Assembly: GCA_946548065.1 (NCBI GenBank)
Contig: CAMNPM010000003.1
Coordinates: 1 to 64,000 of the forward strand
DNA: 64,000 nucleotides
Direction: 5' to 3'
Origin: an uncultured Prevotella sp.
GTDB taxonomy: Bacteria; Bacteroidota; Bacteroidia; Bacteroidales; Bacteroidaceae
A model generated the notes under the pieces. That model worked only from the letters and a program-made list of their open reading frames with translations. It made no database searches and had not been told where the DNA came from. The number at the start of each line of letters is the position of its first letter. Position 1 is the stretch's first letter. Positions 9,394 to 19,812 of this stretch are shown piece after piece. A program made the translations under genes and the position numbers.

Positions 9394-11412
9394 GTGAATC
9401 AGAAGCCACTCATTTCAACTATAATGCTGGGTATGATGATTTTCATGCCCAGCATGTGTTTTTCAGCCAAATCGGACTCTACACTACTGAGCCGTATTTG
9501 GAATTACCACCGCAACTACACCCGGTCAGTGAAAGGTCTGGAGCAGAACATCTACCTTTGTTACAGTTTCACAACCGAAAGACGCAACCCTACCCTATTC
9601 CTTGTACCGACGATGTATGTCATTGCCAAAGGAGACCGCCGATATATAGGAGAATCGTACTGTAAGATTAAGTTCCGCGACACCAATGACTACGACCTGA
9701 ATCGCCAGGTAGTGGCAGGCACCATACCTCGCCAGCGCACAGCAATGCCTGCTATCTTTCAGTCTATTACCCCCAACTTCTACGAAGAGACCATCTATAA
9801 GGGCAGCATGCTGTCGCCATTCCACAAGTCGAACAAGAGTTTCTACCGCTATAGCATTGACTATGCGGAAGGCAATCTGGCCATCGTTCGCTTTAAGCCC
9901 CGGAACATTAACACCCAGCTCATCAGCGGTCAGGCAATAGTAGACAATGCCACAGGACGCCTGCAGTCTGTACAGTTTGAGGGCGAATTCGACATGATAA
10001 GATTCAAGGTCTCTACGCTGATGAATATGGAAGACCAGCAAACCCCACTGCCAGCACGCTGCACCACGGAGGCCACCTTCAGGTTTCTTGGCAATCGCAT
10101 TAGCTCGCATTGCACTGCGGTATATAATTGTCCTACCACCCTCCCCGACACTTTGAAGGAGGAAGCCGACCGTAAACTAATGGCAGAGCTGCGTCCTATT
10201 CCGCTGTCAACAGAGGATCAAGACATCTATCATGTCTTCGACGAACAGCGAATGAAGGAACTGGCTGCAGAGCATAAAGACACGACCAAACAGTCAAAAG
10301 ACTGGGACTGGGTGAAGGAGGTTGGCTGGGACATCATAGGAGACAACCTCGTCAACGGACACCGAACAGGTTCAGGACCTTTCAGCATGCGCGTGTCGCC
10401 ACTACTCAACCCCTTCTATCTGGGGTATAGCCAGAGCGACGGTCTCAGCTACAAGCTCGACGTTGGTGTACAATACACGTGGAACGCATATCGCTACTTG
10501 ACCCTCAACGCGCAGCTGGGCTATAACTTCAAGCAACGGCAGTTCTACTTCAACCTTCCCCTGCGCATGAACTATAATCCCAAGCGCAACGGCTATGCAG
10601 AAATCAGGTATGCCAACGGCAACCGCATCTCCAACGGCAGTCTGGCCGAAGACTTCCATAAAAAGATGGACCACAAGGTGGATATGCCTCAATTTAACGA
10701 CCGTTACCTCCAGGTAGTGAATAACATCGGAGTCTTCGACTGGCTGGAGGTGATGACGGGTGTAGTCTATCACAGGCGCACATCAACCGACGAGAAGCTC
10801 ATGAGGGAAGCAGGCATGGAGCACTCGTTCACCAGCTTTGCCCCACTACTCACTCTTCGCATCACTCCTTGGCACAAAGGCCCCACTTTGACAGCTAATT
10901 ACGAGCGGAGCATCAAAAATTTCCTGAACTCCAATCTCGACTACGAGCGATGGGAGTTTGATGCATCCTACAAGCGCCACCTGCACAGTCTGCGCATTCT
11001 GAACCTCAGGGCCGGAGCGGGTTTCTACACTGCGCGCAACTCCAACTACTTTGTTGACTTCGAGAAGTTCCGTGCCAATAATCTGCCACAAGGATGGGAG
11101 GACGACTGGACCGGCCACTTCCAGCTGCTCAACAGCCGCTGGTATAACGAGTCGAACTACTACATTCGAGGCAATGCCTCCTACGACTCGCCTATGATGC
11201 TCATCTCACACCTACCCATCTTCGGCCGCTATATCGAGACAGAGCGCATCTATCTGAGTGCGCTCAGCATTGAGCACACCCGTCCCTACTTTGAGCTGGG
11301 CTACGGATTCTCGAATCGCTATCTCTCGGCGGCCGCGTTTACAAGTTTCCTCAATACCAAGATAGAGAGAGTAGGATTTAAAATCACCCTACAATTATTT
11401 AGCCGATGGTAA
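9394..11412 (+). CDS. DUF5686-like outer-membrane protein
   Basis: 672 aa; signal peptide, beta-rich C-terminus ending in aromatic residues (FKITLQLFSRW); GTG at 9394 or ATG at 9424 are alternative starts. Confidence 0.7.
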   Translation: MNQKPLISTIMLGMMIFMPSMCFSAKSDSTLLSRIWNYHRNYTRSVKGLEQNIYLCYSFTTERRNPTLFLVPTMYVIAKGDRRYIGESYCKIKFRDTNDYDLNRQVVAGTIPRQRTAMPAIFQSITPNFYEETIYKGSMLSPFHKSNKSFYRYSIDYAEGNLAIVRFKPRNINTQLISGQAIVDNATGRLQSVQFEGEFDMIRFKVSTLMNMEDQQTPLPARCTTEATFRFLGNRISSHCTAVYNCPTTLPDTLKEEADRKLMAELRPIPLSTEDQDIYHVFDEQRMKELAAEHKDTTKQSKDWDWVKEVGWDIIGDNLVNGHRTGSGPFSMRVSPLLNPFYLGYSQSDGLSYKLDVGVQYTWNAYRYLTLNAQLGYNFKQRQFYFNLPLRMNYNPKRNGYAEIRYANGNRISNGSLAEDFHKKMDHKVDMPQFNDRYLQVVNNIGVFDWLEVMTGVVYHRRTSTDEKLMREAGMEHSFTSFAPLLTLRITPWHKGPTLTANYERSIKNFLNSNLDYERWEFDASYKRHLHSLRILNLRAGAGFYTARNSNYFVDFEKFRANNLPQGWEDDWTGHFQLLNSRWYNESNYYIRGNASYDSPMMLISHLPIFGRYIETERIYLSALSIEHTRPYFELGYGFSNRYLSAAAFTSFLNTKIERVGFKITLQLFSRW

Positions 11413-14400
11413 AACCACTTACCGTTTATAAAGCCAGTGCAGGATCGGGAAAGACGTTCACACTGGCTACAGAGTATATCAAACTGTTAGTACTAAACCC
11501 GCTGAGCTATCGCACCATCCTTGCCGTCACCTTCACCAACAAGGCTACTGAGGAGATGAAGATGCGTATCCTCAGCCAGCTGTATGGCATCTGGAAGCAA
11601 CTGCCGGACTCTGACGACTATGTGCGGAAGATTATGAAAGAGACCGGCCTTCCACTCGCCACCGTCAGCCAACGTTCGGGCGAGGCGCTCCACCTGCTAC
11701 TGCACAACTACAACTATTTCCGTGTGGAGACCATCGACACATTCTTCCAGAGTGTGCTGCGGAACCTGGCTCGCGAGCTCGACCTGACGGCCAACCTGCG
11801 CATTGGTCTCAATGATGTCCAGGTGGAGGAACAAGCCGTCGACCGGCTCATCGACTCGCTGACGCATACCGATGTCATGCTGCAATGGCTGCTGAAGTAT
11901 ATTATGGAGACCATCAGCGACGACCGTTCGTGGAACATCATCGGACAGGTGAAGCAGTTCGGGCGCACCATATTCCGCGACTACTACAAGGAGCACAGCC
12001 AGGAGCTGAACCAACTGGTGAACCAGAAGGGATTCCTGGAGGGCTATATGGGCCAGATGCGCACGATACGGAGCAATGCCCTTGCGCAGATGAAGGCACT
12101 GGGCGACGAGTTTTTCAGCATCCTTGACACTGAGAATATCAAGGTGGAAGACCTCAGCTATGGCAAGACCGGTGTAGCCTCCTTCTTCCTGAAGCTACAG
12201 AACGGTGTGATGGACGAAAGTATTATAGGCAAGCGGGTTACAGACTGTATGGAAGACGCCTCCAAATGGTATTCGAAGAAGAGCGGACAAGCCGAGCACA
12301 TCCATTTGCTGGCCGACGCGACCCTCATTCCCCTATTGCGCAAGGCCATTGAGGCACGTCCGCAGCAGTGGAAGCTCTATGCCTCCGCCGACCTCACGCT
12401 ACGTCATCTGAACCAGCTTCGCCTGCTTGGCAGCATCGAGCAGAAAGTGCGGCAGATGAACGACGAGGCCAACCGCTTCCTGCTCAGCGACACGCAGCAA
12501 CTGCTGCACTCGCTAATCAAAGACAGCGACTCTCCGTTTATCTTTGAGAAGATAGGCACGCAGCTGGAGCACGTGATGATAGACGAGTTCCAGGACACCT
12601 CCACCGTGCAATGGCAGAACTTCAAGGTACTGCTGCAGGAGTGCATGAGCCATGTGGACACCGAGAACCTCATCGTGGGCGATGTGAAGCAGAGCATATA
12701 CCGCTGGCGTTCGGGCGACTGGCGCCTGCTCAACGCTATCGACCGCGAGTTCCCCCGGGCCGACGAGCAACTGGACGTGCGTCCGCTGGACACGAACTAC
12801 CGCTCGGAGCGCAACATCATCGACTTCAACAATGCCTTCTTCACGGCGGCCGCACAGGTGGAGTACGACAGCATCCGCGAGGATTACCCCACGGGAGCCG
12901 AGCAACTGCGCGCCGCCTACGCCGACGTGAGGCAGGAAGTGCCACAGAAGCGCGGGCGGAACGGATATGTCAGCATTGCCCTGCTGCCCAAGAAGGACTA
13001 TCAGGAGCAGGTACTGGCGAGGATGGTTGAAACCATCGACTGGCTCATCGGCCAAGGTATTAGCCAGCAACGCATCGCCATACTGGTGCGCGTCAACAAG
13101 AGTATACCGCTGATAGCAGAGTACATAGGCACATACCGACCCGACATCAAGCTGGTGAGCGACGAAGCGTTCCGTCTGGACGCATCGGTATCGGTATGCC
13201 TCATCGTCCAGGCCCTGCACTTGCTGACGCACCCTTCCGACGTGCTGGCCAAGGCCACTGTGGCCAAGCTCTACCAGCGGTCCGTACTGGGTCGCGACGT
13301 GGCCGAGAACGAGCTGCTCATCAAGGACCAACCGCTCGACGAGCTGCTGCCCAAGGCATACATCGAGCACACAGACGAGCTGCTGCGGCTGCCGCTGTAT
13401 GAACTGGCCGAGCGCATCTATACTATCTTCCAGCTCCACTTGCTCAACGAACAGAGTGCGTATATCTGTGCCTTCTACGACCAGCTGAACCAGTTTGCGC
13501 AGGAAAACAGCACTGACATCGACGCCTTTGTGGCCGAGTGGGAGGAGACGCTCTGCAGTAAGACCATCCAGGACAGCGAACAGCACGGCATCCGCATTCT
13601 CTCTATCCACAAGAGCAAGGGTCTCGAGTACGACCACGTCATCATCCCCTACTGCGACTGGAAGCTGGAGCACGGCGACATCCTGTGGTGCGAGCCCAAG
13701 GAGGCCCCATTCGACGCGCTGCCCATCGTGCCTGTGGACTACAGCCAGAAGCAGATGACAGGCACCATCTACGAGCATCAGTATATGGACGAGCACCTGC
13801 AGAACACGGTGGACAACCTGAATCTGCTATACGTGGCGTTCACCCGTGCCTGCGAGAGCCTGCACGTCATCGGCCAGCGCAACAGCAAGGGCCGGCGTTC
13901 GGCGCTCATCGAGCAGGTACTGCCGCTGCTGCGGCTGGACGGTGGGACACTGGATGGAATGGAGGACGACGAGCGGGCCATCTGCTATAACTACGGCAGC
14001 ATGAACATCGTGGCGGAGGGGGCGGAAACGGCAACCGAGGCGGAGGGCAAGGACATGGCAACCGAGGCGGAACTGAATAGCGAGGCGGAGGGCGAGGACA
14101 TGGCAACGGAGGCGGAGGGCATGGGTGCGAAGGACCGGAGCGCCAATGTGTTCCTGCAGCCTGTGACACCGAAAGCCATCAGCCTGGAGACCTTCGAGGT
14201 GAAGACCGAATTCCGGCAGAGCAACAAGAGCCGCGACTTCATTGAGGGCGATGACGAGCAGTCGGAGCTGAGCTATATCAAGGTGGGCAGCGTGCTGCAC
14301 AACGTGTTCTCCACCATCCGCACGAGTGCCGACATCCCTCAGGCCCTGCTACAGCTGCAGCAGGACGGCATACTGTACGACGACGAGGTGACGCGCGAGA

Positions 14401-14720
14401 AGGTGACGGCGCTGCTACGCAAGAGGCTTGAAGATGAGCGTGTAAGGGGATGGTTCTCAGACCGTTGGCAGCTGTTCAACGAGTGTACCATCCTGACCTA
14501 TGTCGACGGGTGGATACAGGAGCGTCGTCCGGACCGAGTGATGACCGACGGGTGTGAGACCCACGTTGTGGACTTCAAGTTCGGCCGGCCGAGGGCGGAG
14601 TACCGCGAGCAGGTGGGCGAGTATATGGAGCTGCTGCGGCGCATGGGGATGCCCGGGGTGAGGGGCTGGCTCTGGTACGTATATATTAATAAGGTAGAAG
14701 AAGTGAGTATCGAGGAATGA
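11406..14720 (+). CDS. UvrD-family helicase/nuclease subunit (AddA/RecB-like)
   Basis: 1104 aa; Walker A KASAGSGKTFTLA, DEFQDTS, RWRSGD, ILSIHKSKGLEYDHVI, C-terminal nuclease core HVVDFKFG. Confidence 0.92.
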   Translation: MVKPLTVYKASAGSGKTFTLATEYIKLLVLNPLSYRTILAVTFTNKATEEMKMRILSQLYGIWKQLPDSDDYVRKIMKETGLPLATVSQRSGEALHLLLHNYNYFRVETIDTFFQSVLRNLARELDLTANLRIGLNDVQVEEQAVDRLIDSLTHTDVMLQWLLKYIMETISDDRSWNIIGQVKQFGRTIFRDYYKEHSQELNQLVNQKGFLEGYMGQMRTIRSNALAQMKALGDEFFSILDTENIKVEDLSYGKTGVASFFLKLQNGVMDESIIGKRVTDCMEDASKWYSKKSGQAEHIHLLADATLIPLLRKAIEARPQQWKLYASADLTLRHLNQLRLLGSIEQKVRQMNDEANRFLLSDTQQLLHSLIKDSDSPFIFEKIGTQLEHVMIDEFQDTSTVQWQNFKVLLQECMSHVDTENLIVGDVKQSIYRWRSGDWRLLNAIDREFPRADEQLDVRPLDTNYRSERNIIDFNNAFFTAAAQVEYDSIREDYPTGAEQLRAAYADVRQEVPQKRGRNGYVSIALLPKKDYQEQVLARMVETIDWLIGQGISQQRIAILVRVNKSIPLIAEYIGTYRPDIKLVSDEAFRLDASVSVCLIVQALHLLTHPSDVLAKATVAKLYQRSVLGRDVAENELLIKDQPLDELLPKAYIEHTDELLRLPLYELAERIYTIFQLHLLNEQSAYICAFYDQLNQFAQENSTDIDAFVAEWEETLCSKTIQDSEQHGIRILSIHKSKGLEYDHVIIPYCDWKLEHGDILWCEPKEAPFDALPIVPVDYSQKQMTGTIYEHQYMDEHLQNTVDNLNLLYVAFTRACESLHVIGQRNSKGRRSALIEQVLPLLRLDGGTLDGMEDDERAICYNYGSMNIVAEGAETATEAEGKDMATEAELNSEAEGEDMATEAEGMGAKDRSANVFLQPVTPKAISLETFEVKTEFRQSNKSRDFIEGDDEQSELSYIKVGSVLHNVFSTIRTSADIPQALLQLQQDGILYDDEVTREKVTALLRKRLEDERVRGWFSDRWQLFNECTILTYVDGWIQERRPDRVMTDGCETHVVDFKFGRPRAEYREQVGEYMELLRRMGMPGVRGWLWYVYINKVEEVSIEE

Positions 14721-17683
14721 AAGACTTTTTATCATACGTTACTGAGGACATCCTCAGTAAATACGGCACCGACTTGTCGCGCGTGGCCGTGGTATTCCCC
14801 AATAAGCGCGCGTCGCTGTTCCTCAACGAACACCTGGCTCGTCTGGCGCAGAAGCCGCTGTGGAGTCCGGCCTACATCACCATCAGCGAGCTGTTCCGCA
14901 GGGAGTCGTCGCTACAGGTGGCCGACCCCATCAAGCTTGTGTGCGAGCTGCACAAGTCGTTCTGCCGGCAGACGGGCTCCACGGAGACGCTGGACAAGTT
15001 CTACGGCTGGGGCCAGCTGCTGCTCAGTGACTTCGACGACATCGACAAGAACATGGCCGACGCGGACCGCGTGTTCGCCAACCTGAGGGACATACACGAG
15101 CTGGACGATGTCTCCTACCTCACAGATGAGCAGAGGGCCATGATACAGCGGTTCTTCAGCAACTTCAGTGCCGACCACAACAGCGAGCTGAAGGAGCGGT
15201 TCCTGCGCCTGTGGAGCCACTTCGCCGACATATACCACGACTTCAACGAGCACCTGCTGGCCCAGGGGCTGGCGTATGAGGGAGCACTCTACCGGCGCGT
15301 GGTGGAGGAGGTGTGCAGGCATGGTGAAGATAGCGGCGAGGGTATAGGAAAAGAGGCGGGAAAATATAGTGATGCAAATGGGGCCGAAATAGGGGCCGAA
15401 ATGCTTTGCTATAGCAAAGCCAGTGGGTTTGCTATAGCAAAGCCACTAGGTTTGCTATATGAAAGCTATTTGTTCGTCGGTTTCAATCTGCTGCAGAAGG
15501 TAGAGCAACAGCTGTTCGCTGCGTTGCAGAAGTCGGGCAAGGCACACTTCTATTGGGACTTCGACCACTACTATGTGAAGGGCAGCGAGGGCGCGTCGAC
15601 GATGAAGGGCAACGAGGCGGGGCAGTACATCGGTCGCTACTTGCAGCAGTTCGGTAATGAGCTGGACAGTGGGTCGGAAGAGATATACGGAAACTTCCGC
15701 CGCGAGAAGCGCATCAGCTTCGTCTCTGCCCCGACGGAGAACGTGCAGGCGCGGTTCGTTCCCACGTGGCTTCGCGAGGGGGAGCGGTGGAGCAAGGGAC
15801 GGCGCACGGCAATCGTGCTGTGTAACGAAGCGTTGCTGCCTGTAGTGATACACTGCCTGCCGCAGGAGGTGGAGAAGGTGAACGTGACCACGGGCTACCC
15901 GCTGTCGCAGACTGCCGTGGCATCGTTCATCCAACTGTGGTTCAACCTGCTGTTGCAGGGACGGACGCCGAGGCTGCTACGGGCTTTCCAGCGGCATCCC
16001 TATGCCAAGTACATCGAGGAAATAGTGACGGACGGACAGGAGAAAAAGAGGAGCACGGAGCAAGACGCAGCGGGTGAAGTGAGGCCCGACACTACGGGTA
16101 CGGAGCAAGAATCAGCAGGCGAAGAGAGGCCCGACGGCAGTAGGCTTTCGGCGCTGTGCGCTATGCTGCGGCAGATTGCTCAGCAGGGGAAGGAGGAGAT
16201 AGGCGACCCGCTGTTCCAGGAGTCGCTGTTCCGTGCCTACACGCTGGTGAACCGTCTTGACGAGCTGAGCAGGACGGGCGACCTGGTGGTGGACGACAAT
16301 ACGCTGCAACGGCTGACGACACAGCTGCTGCAGCAGACGAGCATACCGTTCCACGGCGAGCCGGCCGAGGGACTGCAGGTGATGGGCGTACTGGAGACGA
16401 GGAACCTGGACTTCGACCACGTGCTGCTGCTCTCGTGCAACGAGGGCAACCTGCCACGGGGCATCAACGACAGTTCGTTTATCCCGCACAGCATCCGCCG
16501 CGCGTACGAGCTGACGACGGTGGAGAACAAGGTGGGCATCTATGCCTACTACTTCCACCGCCTGCTGCAACGTGCGGGCGACGTGACCATCGTGTACAAC
16601 AACTCGACGGAGGACGGTCAGCGGGGCGAGATGAGCCGCTTCATGCTGCAGCTGATGGTAGAGAGCGGCCACCGCATCAACAGGCACACGCTGCGCACCG
16701 GGCAGGGCGTGGAGCGCTGGCAACCGCAGGCGATAGCGAAGACAGAGCGCGTGATGCGGGCGCTGGGCGAGCACTTCTTCCAGAAGGACTCGCTGCTGTC
16801 GCCGTCGGCCATCAACAAGTATATGCGCTGCCCGCTGCAGTTCTACTACAACTACGCTGCCGACATACGCCAGCCGGACGTTCCGGACGATGAACAGGAG
16901 CTGGACAACCGTATCTTCGGCAACATCTTCCACGAGGCTGCCGACCTGATATACCACCGTCTGCCGCGCGAGGTGAACAAGGCGGTGCTGGAGCATCTGC
17001 TACAGTCGAAGGTGGAGATAGAACGTGCCGTTGACGAAGCTTTCCACCATGCCATGCCGTACATGCCGACGGGCGGACTGCACCTCATCAACCGCGAGGT
17101 GATTATCCACTACCTGCGGCAGCTGCTGCGCATTGACATGCGGCTGGCGCCGTTCACGATACTGGGTCTGGAGTGCGACGTGCATAGGGACATCGAGGTG
17201 ACGCTACGCGAGGGAGGCCCGGAGGAGCGCGGCGAGCGGCGGCAGAGGCTACGGCTGGGCGGGCGAATAGACCGTCTGGACCTGATGGGCGACGGCACGG
17301 TGCGGGTGGTGGACTACAAGACGGGCAGCCGCCAGCTGAAAGCACTGGCCGACGTGGAGGCCATATTCGCGCCGGAGAACATCCACGAGCACTCCGACTA
17401 TTACCTGCAGACCTTTGTGTATGCCGACATCGTGAGCCGCGAGCGTCGCCAGCCCGTGGTTCCGGCACTGCTGTTCATACAGCATGCGGGCGGCGAGGAC
17501 TACGACCCGGTGCTGAAGTTCGGGCGAGAGCAGGTGGGCGACATAGCGCAGCACTCGGAGCGGTTCAACGAGCTGCTGCTGCAGAAGATAGGCGAAATGT
17601 TCTCGACGGACATACCCTTTACACCTACTGACGACCTGCGCATCTGCCAGACGTGCCCCTACGCGCCCTTCTGCCGCCGTTAA
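14717..17683 (+). CDS. PD-(D/E)XK nuclease family protein (AddB-like)
   Basis: 988 aa; ATGA overlap with the previous gene; VVDYKTG nuclease core; Fe-S type cysteines MRCPLQFYYNY ... CQTCPYAPFC. Confidence 0.9.
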   Translation: MKDFLSYVTEDILSKYGTDLSRVAVVFPNKRASLFLNEHLARLAQKPLWSPAYITISELFRRESSLQVADPIKLVCELHKSFCRQTGSTETLDKFYGWGQLLLSDFDDIDKNMADADRVFANLRDIHELDDVSYLTDEQRAMIQRFFSNFSADHNSELKERFLRLWSHFADIYHDFNEHLLAQGLAYEGALYRRVVEEVCRHGEDSGEGIGKEAGKYSDANGAEIGAEMLCYSKASGFAIAKPLGLLYESYLFVGFNLLQKVEQQLFAALQKSGKAHFYWDFDHYYVKGSEGASTMKGNEAGQYIGRYLQQFGNELDSGSEEIYGNFRREKRISFVSAPTENVQARFVPTWLREGERWSKGRRTAIVLCNEALLPVVIHCLPQEVEKVNVTTGYPLSQTAVASFIQLWFNLLLQGRTPRLLRAFQRHPYAKYIEEIVTDGQEKKRSTEQDAAGEVRPDTTGTEQESAGEERPDGSRLSALCAMLRQIAQQGKEEIGDPLFQESLFRAYTLVNRLDELSRTGDLVVDDNTLQRLTTQLLQQTSIPFHGEPAEGLQVMGVLETRNLDFDHVLLLSCNEGNLPRGINDSSFIPHSIRRAYELTTVENKVGIYAYYFHRLLQRAGDVTIVYNNSTEDGQRGEMSRFMLQLMVESGHRINRHTLRTGQGVERWQPQAIAKTERVMRALGEHFFQKDSLLSPSAINKYMRCPLQFYYNYAADIRQPDVPDDEQELDNRIFGNIFHEAADLIYHRLPREVNKAVLEHLLQSKVEIERAVDEAFHHAMPYMPTGGLHLINREVIIHYLRQLLRIDMRLAPFTILGLECDVHRDIEVTLREGGPEERGERRQRLRLGGRIDRLDLMGDGTVRVVDYKTGSRQLKALADVEAIFAPENIHEHSDYYLQTFVYADIVSRERRQPVVPALLFIQHAGGEDYDPVLKFGREQVGDIAQHSERFNELLLQKIGEMFSTDIPFTPTDDLRICQTCPYAPFCRR
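15403..15466. repeat. 23-bp tandem repeat with palindromic core inside addB-like gene
   Basis: TTTGCTATAGCAAAGCC-type units start at 15405, 15428 and 15451; GCTTTGCTATAGCAAAGC 15403-15420 is a perfect palindrome. Confidence 0.9.
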
Positions 17684-17712
17684 GGCAAAGGGGAGTTTTT
17701 TTTCACGGATGT

Positions 17713-18882
17713 TTATCGGCTTTTATGGCGCATGAACCACTGGTGTGTGAATAGGTGGTACATGGCGAGGGCCGTGGCGGTGAGGGCCAGGGCTATATAT
17801 AATAATAGGTGTGGCTGTCGGTAGCAGCAGGCGTATCCTACTGCGAGGCCGAGGGCCACGCCAGTCTCCCAACACAGGAAGAATGTGCTTTGCGAAGTGC
17901 CGCGCTGGCAGTGTCGGCTCAGCTTGACGAAGAATAGGAGGAATCGCGCGCTGACGATGCCGGTGGCGAGGCCCAGCAGTAGCGGTGCCATGGGGCTCTG
18001 CGGGTAGGCGGCGAGCACGGTGAGTGCGGCCAGCAGCAGTATGAGCCCGCTGACCACCTCGCTCTTCAGTTCGGCGTCGCGGAAGACGAAGCGCTGTGCG
18101 AGCAGGGCGAGCATGAATCCGCCCATCATGAGTCCGTAGAACATGGGCTGCAGGGGCAGTGCGAGCACCATGCCCAGGGCTATGGTGACAAGGAGCAGGT
18201 TGGCATAGAGCACCGAGCCGCTGGGCAGCAGGAAGCGGTCGAGCGAGACGGGCCGCACGGTCTCGTCGGGTGTGCGGAAGGGGAAGTCTACGCGGTGGAT
18301 GAGTATGGCGGCCATCAGTGCCGTTCCAGCTGCGATGAGCACGAGGTGGCTGAAGTCGAGGACGTGGTAGGCGATGAGCCCGGCCAGTGGTCCGAGCGAC
18401 AGTGCGAAGCGGGCGAACCAGGACGCGCTGTAGTTGGCCTCGGTGCGATGGTGCGACTCACAGGTGTCGATGATGAGTGTGGAGCTGAGCACCATCTGCG
18501 CCAGTCCGAAGGCTGCTCCCAGTGCGGTGCGGTGCAGGATGATGAGCCACGGGTCGACAAACTGGCACCGCTGTTCGTCGAGGTAGAGCAGGAGCAGCAG
18601 GTCGAGGGCCAGTGCCACGATGGCCCAGATGCACACCATGTTGCGGCGGTATCGCTGTACGAGCCACGAGCACTGCGGCCCGAGCAGGTAGAGCCCGGCG
18701 GCATAGGCTCCCATGGCGAGGCCCGTTTGCTGCGGGGTGAAGTTCTGGGTGTGGATGAGCCACTGCGGCAGTACGGGCAGCAGCATGTAGACAGCCATGG
18801 TGAGCAGCAGGTTGGCTACGACGAGGAGCCAGAACTCATGGTGCCAGAGGCGGATGTGTACGGGAGTGTTCTGTGTATTCAA
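17713..18882 (-). CDS. MFS transporter
   Basis: 389 aa, about 12 hydrophobic helices; MGAYAAGLYLLGP and repeated helical architecture. Confidence 0.82.
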   Translation of the reverse strand: MNTQNTPVHIRLWHHEFWLLVVANLLLTMAVYMLLPVLPQWLIHTQNFTPQQTGLAMGAYAAGLYLLGPQCSWLVQRYRRNMVCIWAIVALALDLLLLLYLDEQRCQFVDPWLIILHRTALGAAFGLAQMVLSSTLIIDTCESHHRTEANYSASWFARFALSLGPLAGLIAYHVLDFSHLVLIAAGTALMAAILIHRVDFPFRTPDETVRPVSLDRFLLPSGSVLYANLLLVTIALGMVLALPLQPMFYGLMMGGFMLALLAQRFVFRDAELKSEVVSGLILLLAALTVLAAYPQSPMAPLLLGLATGIVSARFLLFFVKLSRHCQRGTSQSTFFLCWETGVALGLAVGYACCYRQPHLLLYIALALTATALAMYHLFTHQWFMRHKSR

Positions 18883-18885
18883 TGC

Positions 18886-19707
18886 TTAATAGGATTCGTT
18901 CGTACTGGGGAAGTCGCCGCTCTTGACGTCTTCCACGTATCGGCCGACAGCGTCGGTGATGACGGTGCTCAGGTCGGCGTAGCGCCGCAGGAAACGGGGC
19001 GAGAAGCCCTGCGTCATGCCCAGCATGTCGGCAATCACGAGCACCTGGCCGTCGCATCCCGGTCCGGCGCCGATGCCGATGGTAGGGCATTTCACGATGC
19101 GCGTGACCTCCTCGGCCAGCTTGGCGGGTACTTTCTCGAGGGTGATGCCGAAGCATCCCACCTCGTCGAGCAGCCGTGCGTCGTGCATCAGCTTGTCGGC
19201 CTCGGCCTGCTCCTTGGCGCGTACGGCGTAGGTGCCGAACTTATTGATGCTCTGGGGCGTCAGTCCGAGGTGTCCCATGACGGGGATACCGGCGTCGAGG
19301 ATGCGCTTCACGGTGTCGAGTATCTCCTCGCCACCCTCCATCTTCAGGGCGTCGCATCCCGACTCCTTCATGATGCGTATGGCGTTGCTCACGCCCTCGG
19401 CGGCATTGACCTGGTAGGAGCCAAAGGGCATGTCGCACAGCACCAGTGCGCGCTGCGTGGCGCGGACTACGCTGCGGGCATGGTAAATCATATTATCGAC
19501 CGTCATGGGCAGCGTGGTGTGGTTGCCCGCCATCACGTTGGAGGCCGAGTCGCCCACCAGTATCACGTCCACCCCGGCCTTGTCCACAAGCCCGGCCATG
19601 GTATAGTCGTACGAGGTGAGCATCGATATTTTCTCACCCTTCTGTTTCATCTCCATCAGTCGATGGGTTGTCACCTTGCGGTTGTCGCTAACTAAATATC
19701 CAGCCAT
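18886..19707 (-). CDS. panB: 3-methyl-2-oxobutanoate hydroxymethyltransferase
   Basis: [71 protein letters not shown]. Confidence 0.96.
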   Translation of the reverse strand: MAGYLVSDNRKVTTHRLMEMKQKGEKISMLTSYDYTMAGLVDKAGVDVILVGDSASNVMAGNHTTLPMTVDNMIYHARSVVRATQRALVLCDMPFGSYQVNAAEGVSNAIRIMKESGCDALKMEGGEEILDTVKRILDAGIPVMGHLGLTPQSINKFGTYAVRAKEQAEADKLMHDARLLDEVGCFGITLEKVPAKLAEEVTRIVKCPTIGIGAGPGCDGQVLVIADMLGMTQGFSPRFLRRYADLSTVITDAVGRYVEDVKSGDFPSTNESY

Positions 19708-19710
19708 ATC

Positions 19711-19812
19711 TGATTGATATACTATATTAAGTGTGATTGATATATTATATTAATAATGTATGATATACTAAATGAATGATGATTGATATACTAAATTGAT
19801 GATGATTGATGT
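19711..19812. repeat. AT-rich degenerate direct repeats (TGATTGATATACTA-like)
   Basis: Five copies/partial copies between panB and the HAD gene, spaced about 20-25 bp. Confidence 0.65.

Noticed and set aside
12513-13796. 427-aa minus-strand ORF
   Set aside because: Antisense to the AddA-like helicase, whose motifs are intact.
15403-15466. CRISPR-like array (repeats in addB)
   Set aside because: Only three 23-bp units directly abutting with no unique spacers, inside a coding frame; not CRISPR.
11406-17683. Horizontally acquired island suggested by GC-rich addAB region
   Set aside because: Looks GC-richer by eye, but genes are normal core functions with overlapping starts and no mobility genes or tRNA/direct-repeat boundaries; composition was not computed.
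18295-19695. 466-aa plus-strand ORF
   Set aside because: Antisense to panB and the MFS gene, both strongly supported.
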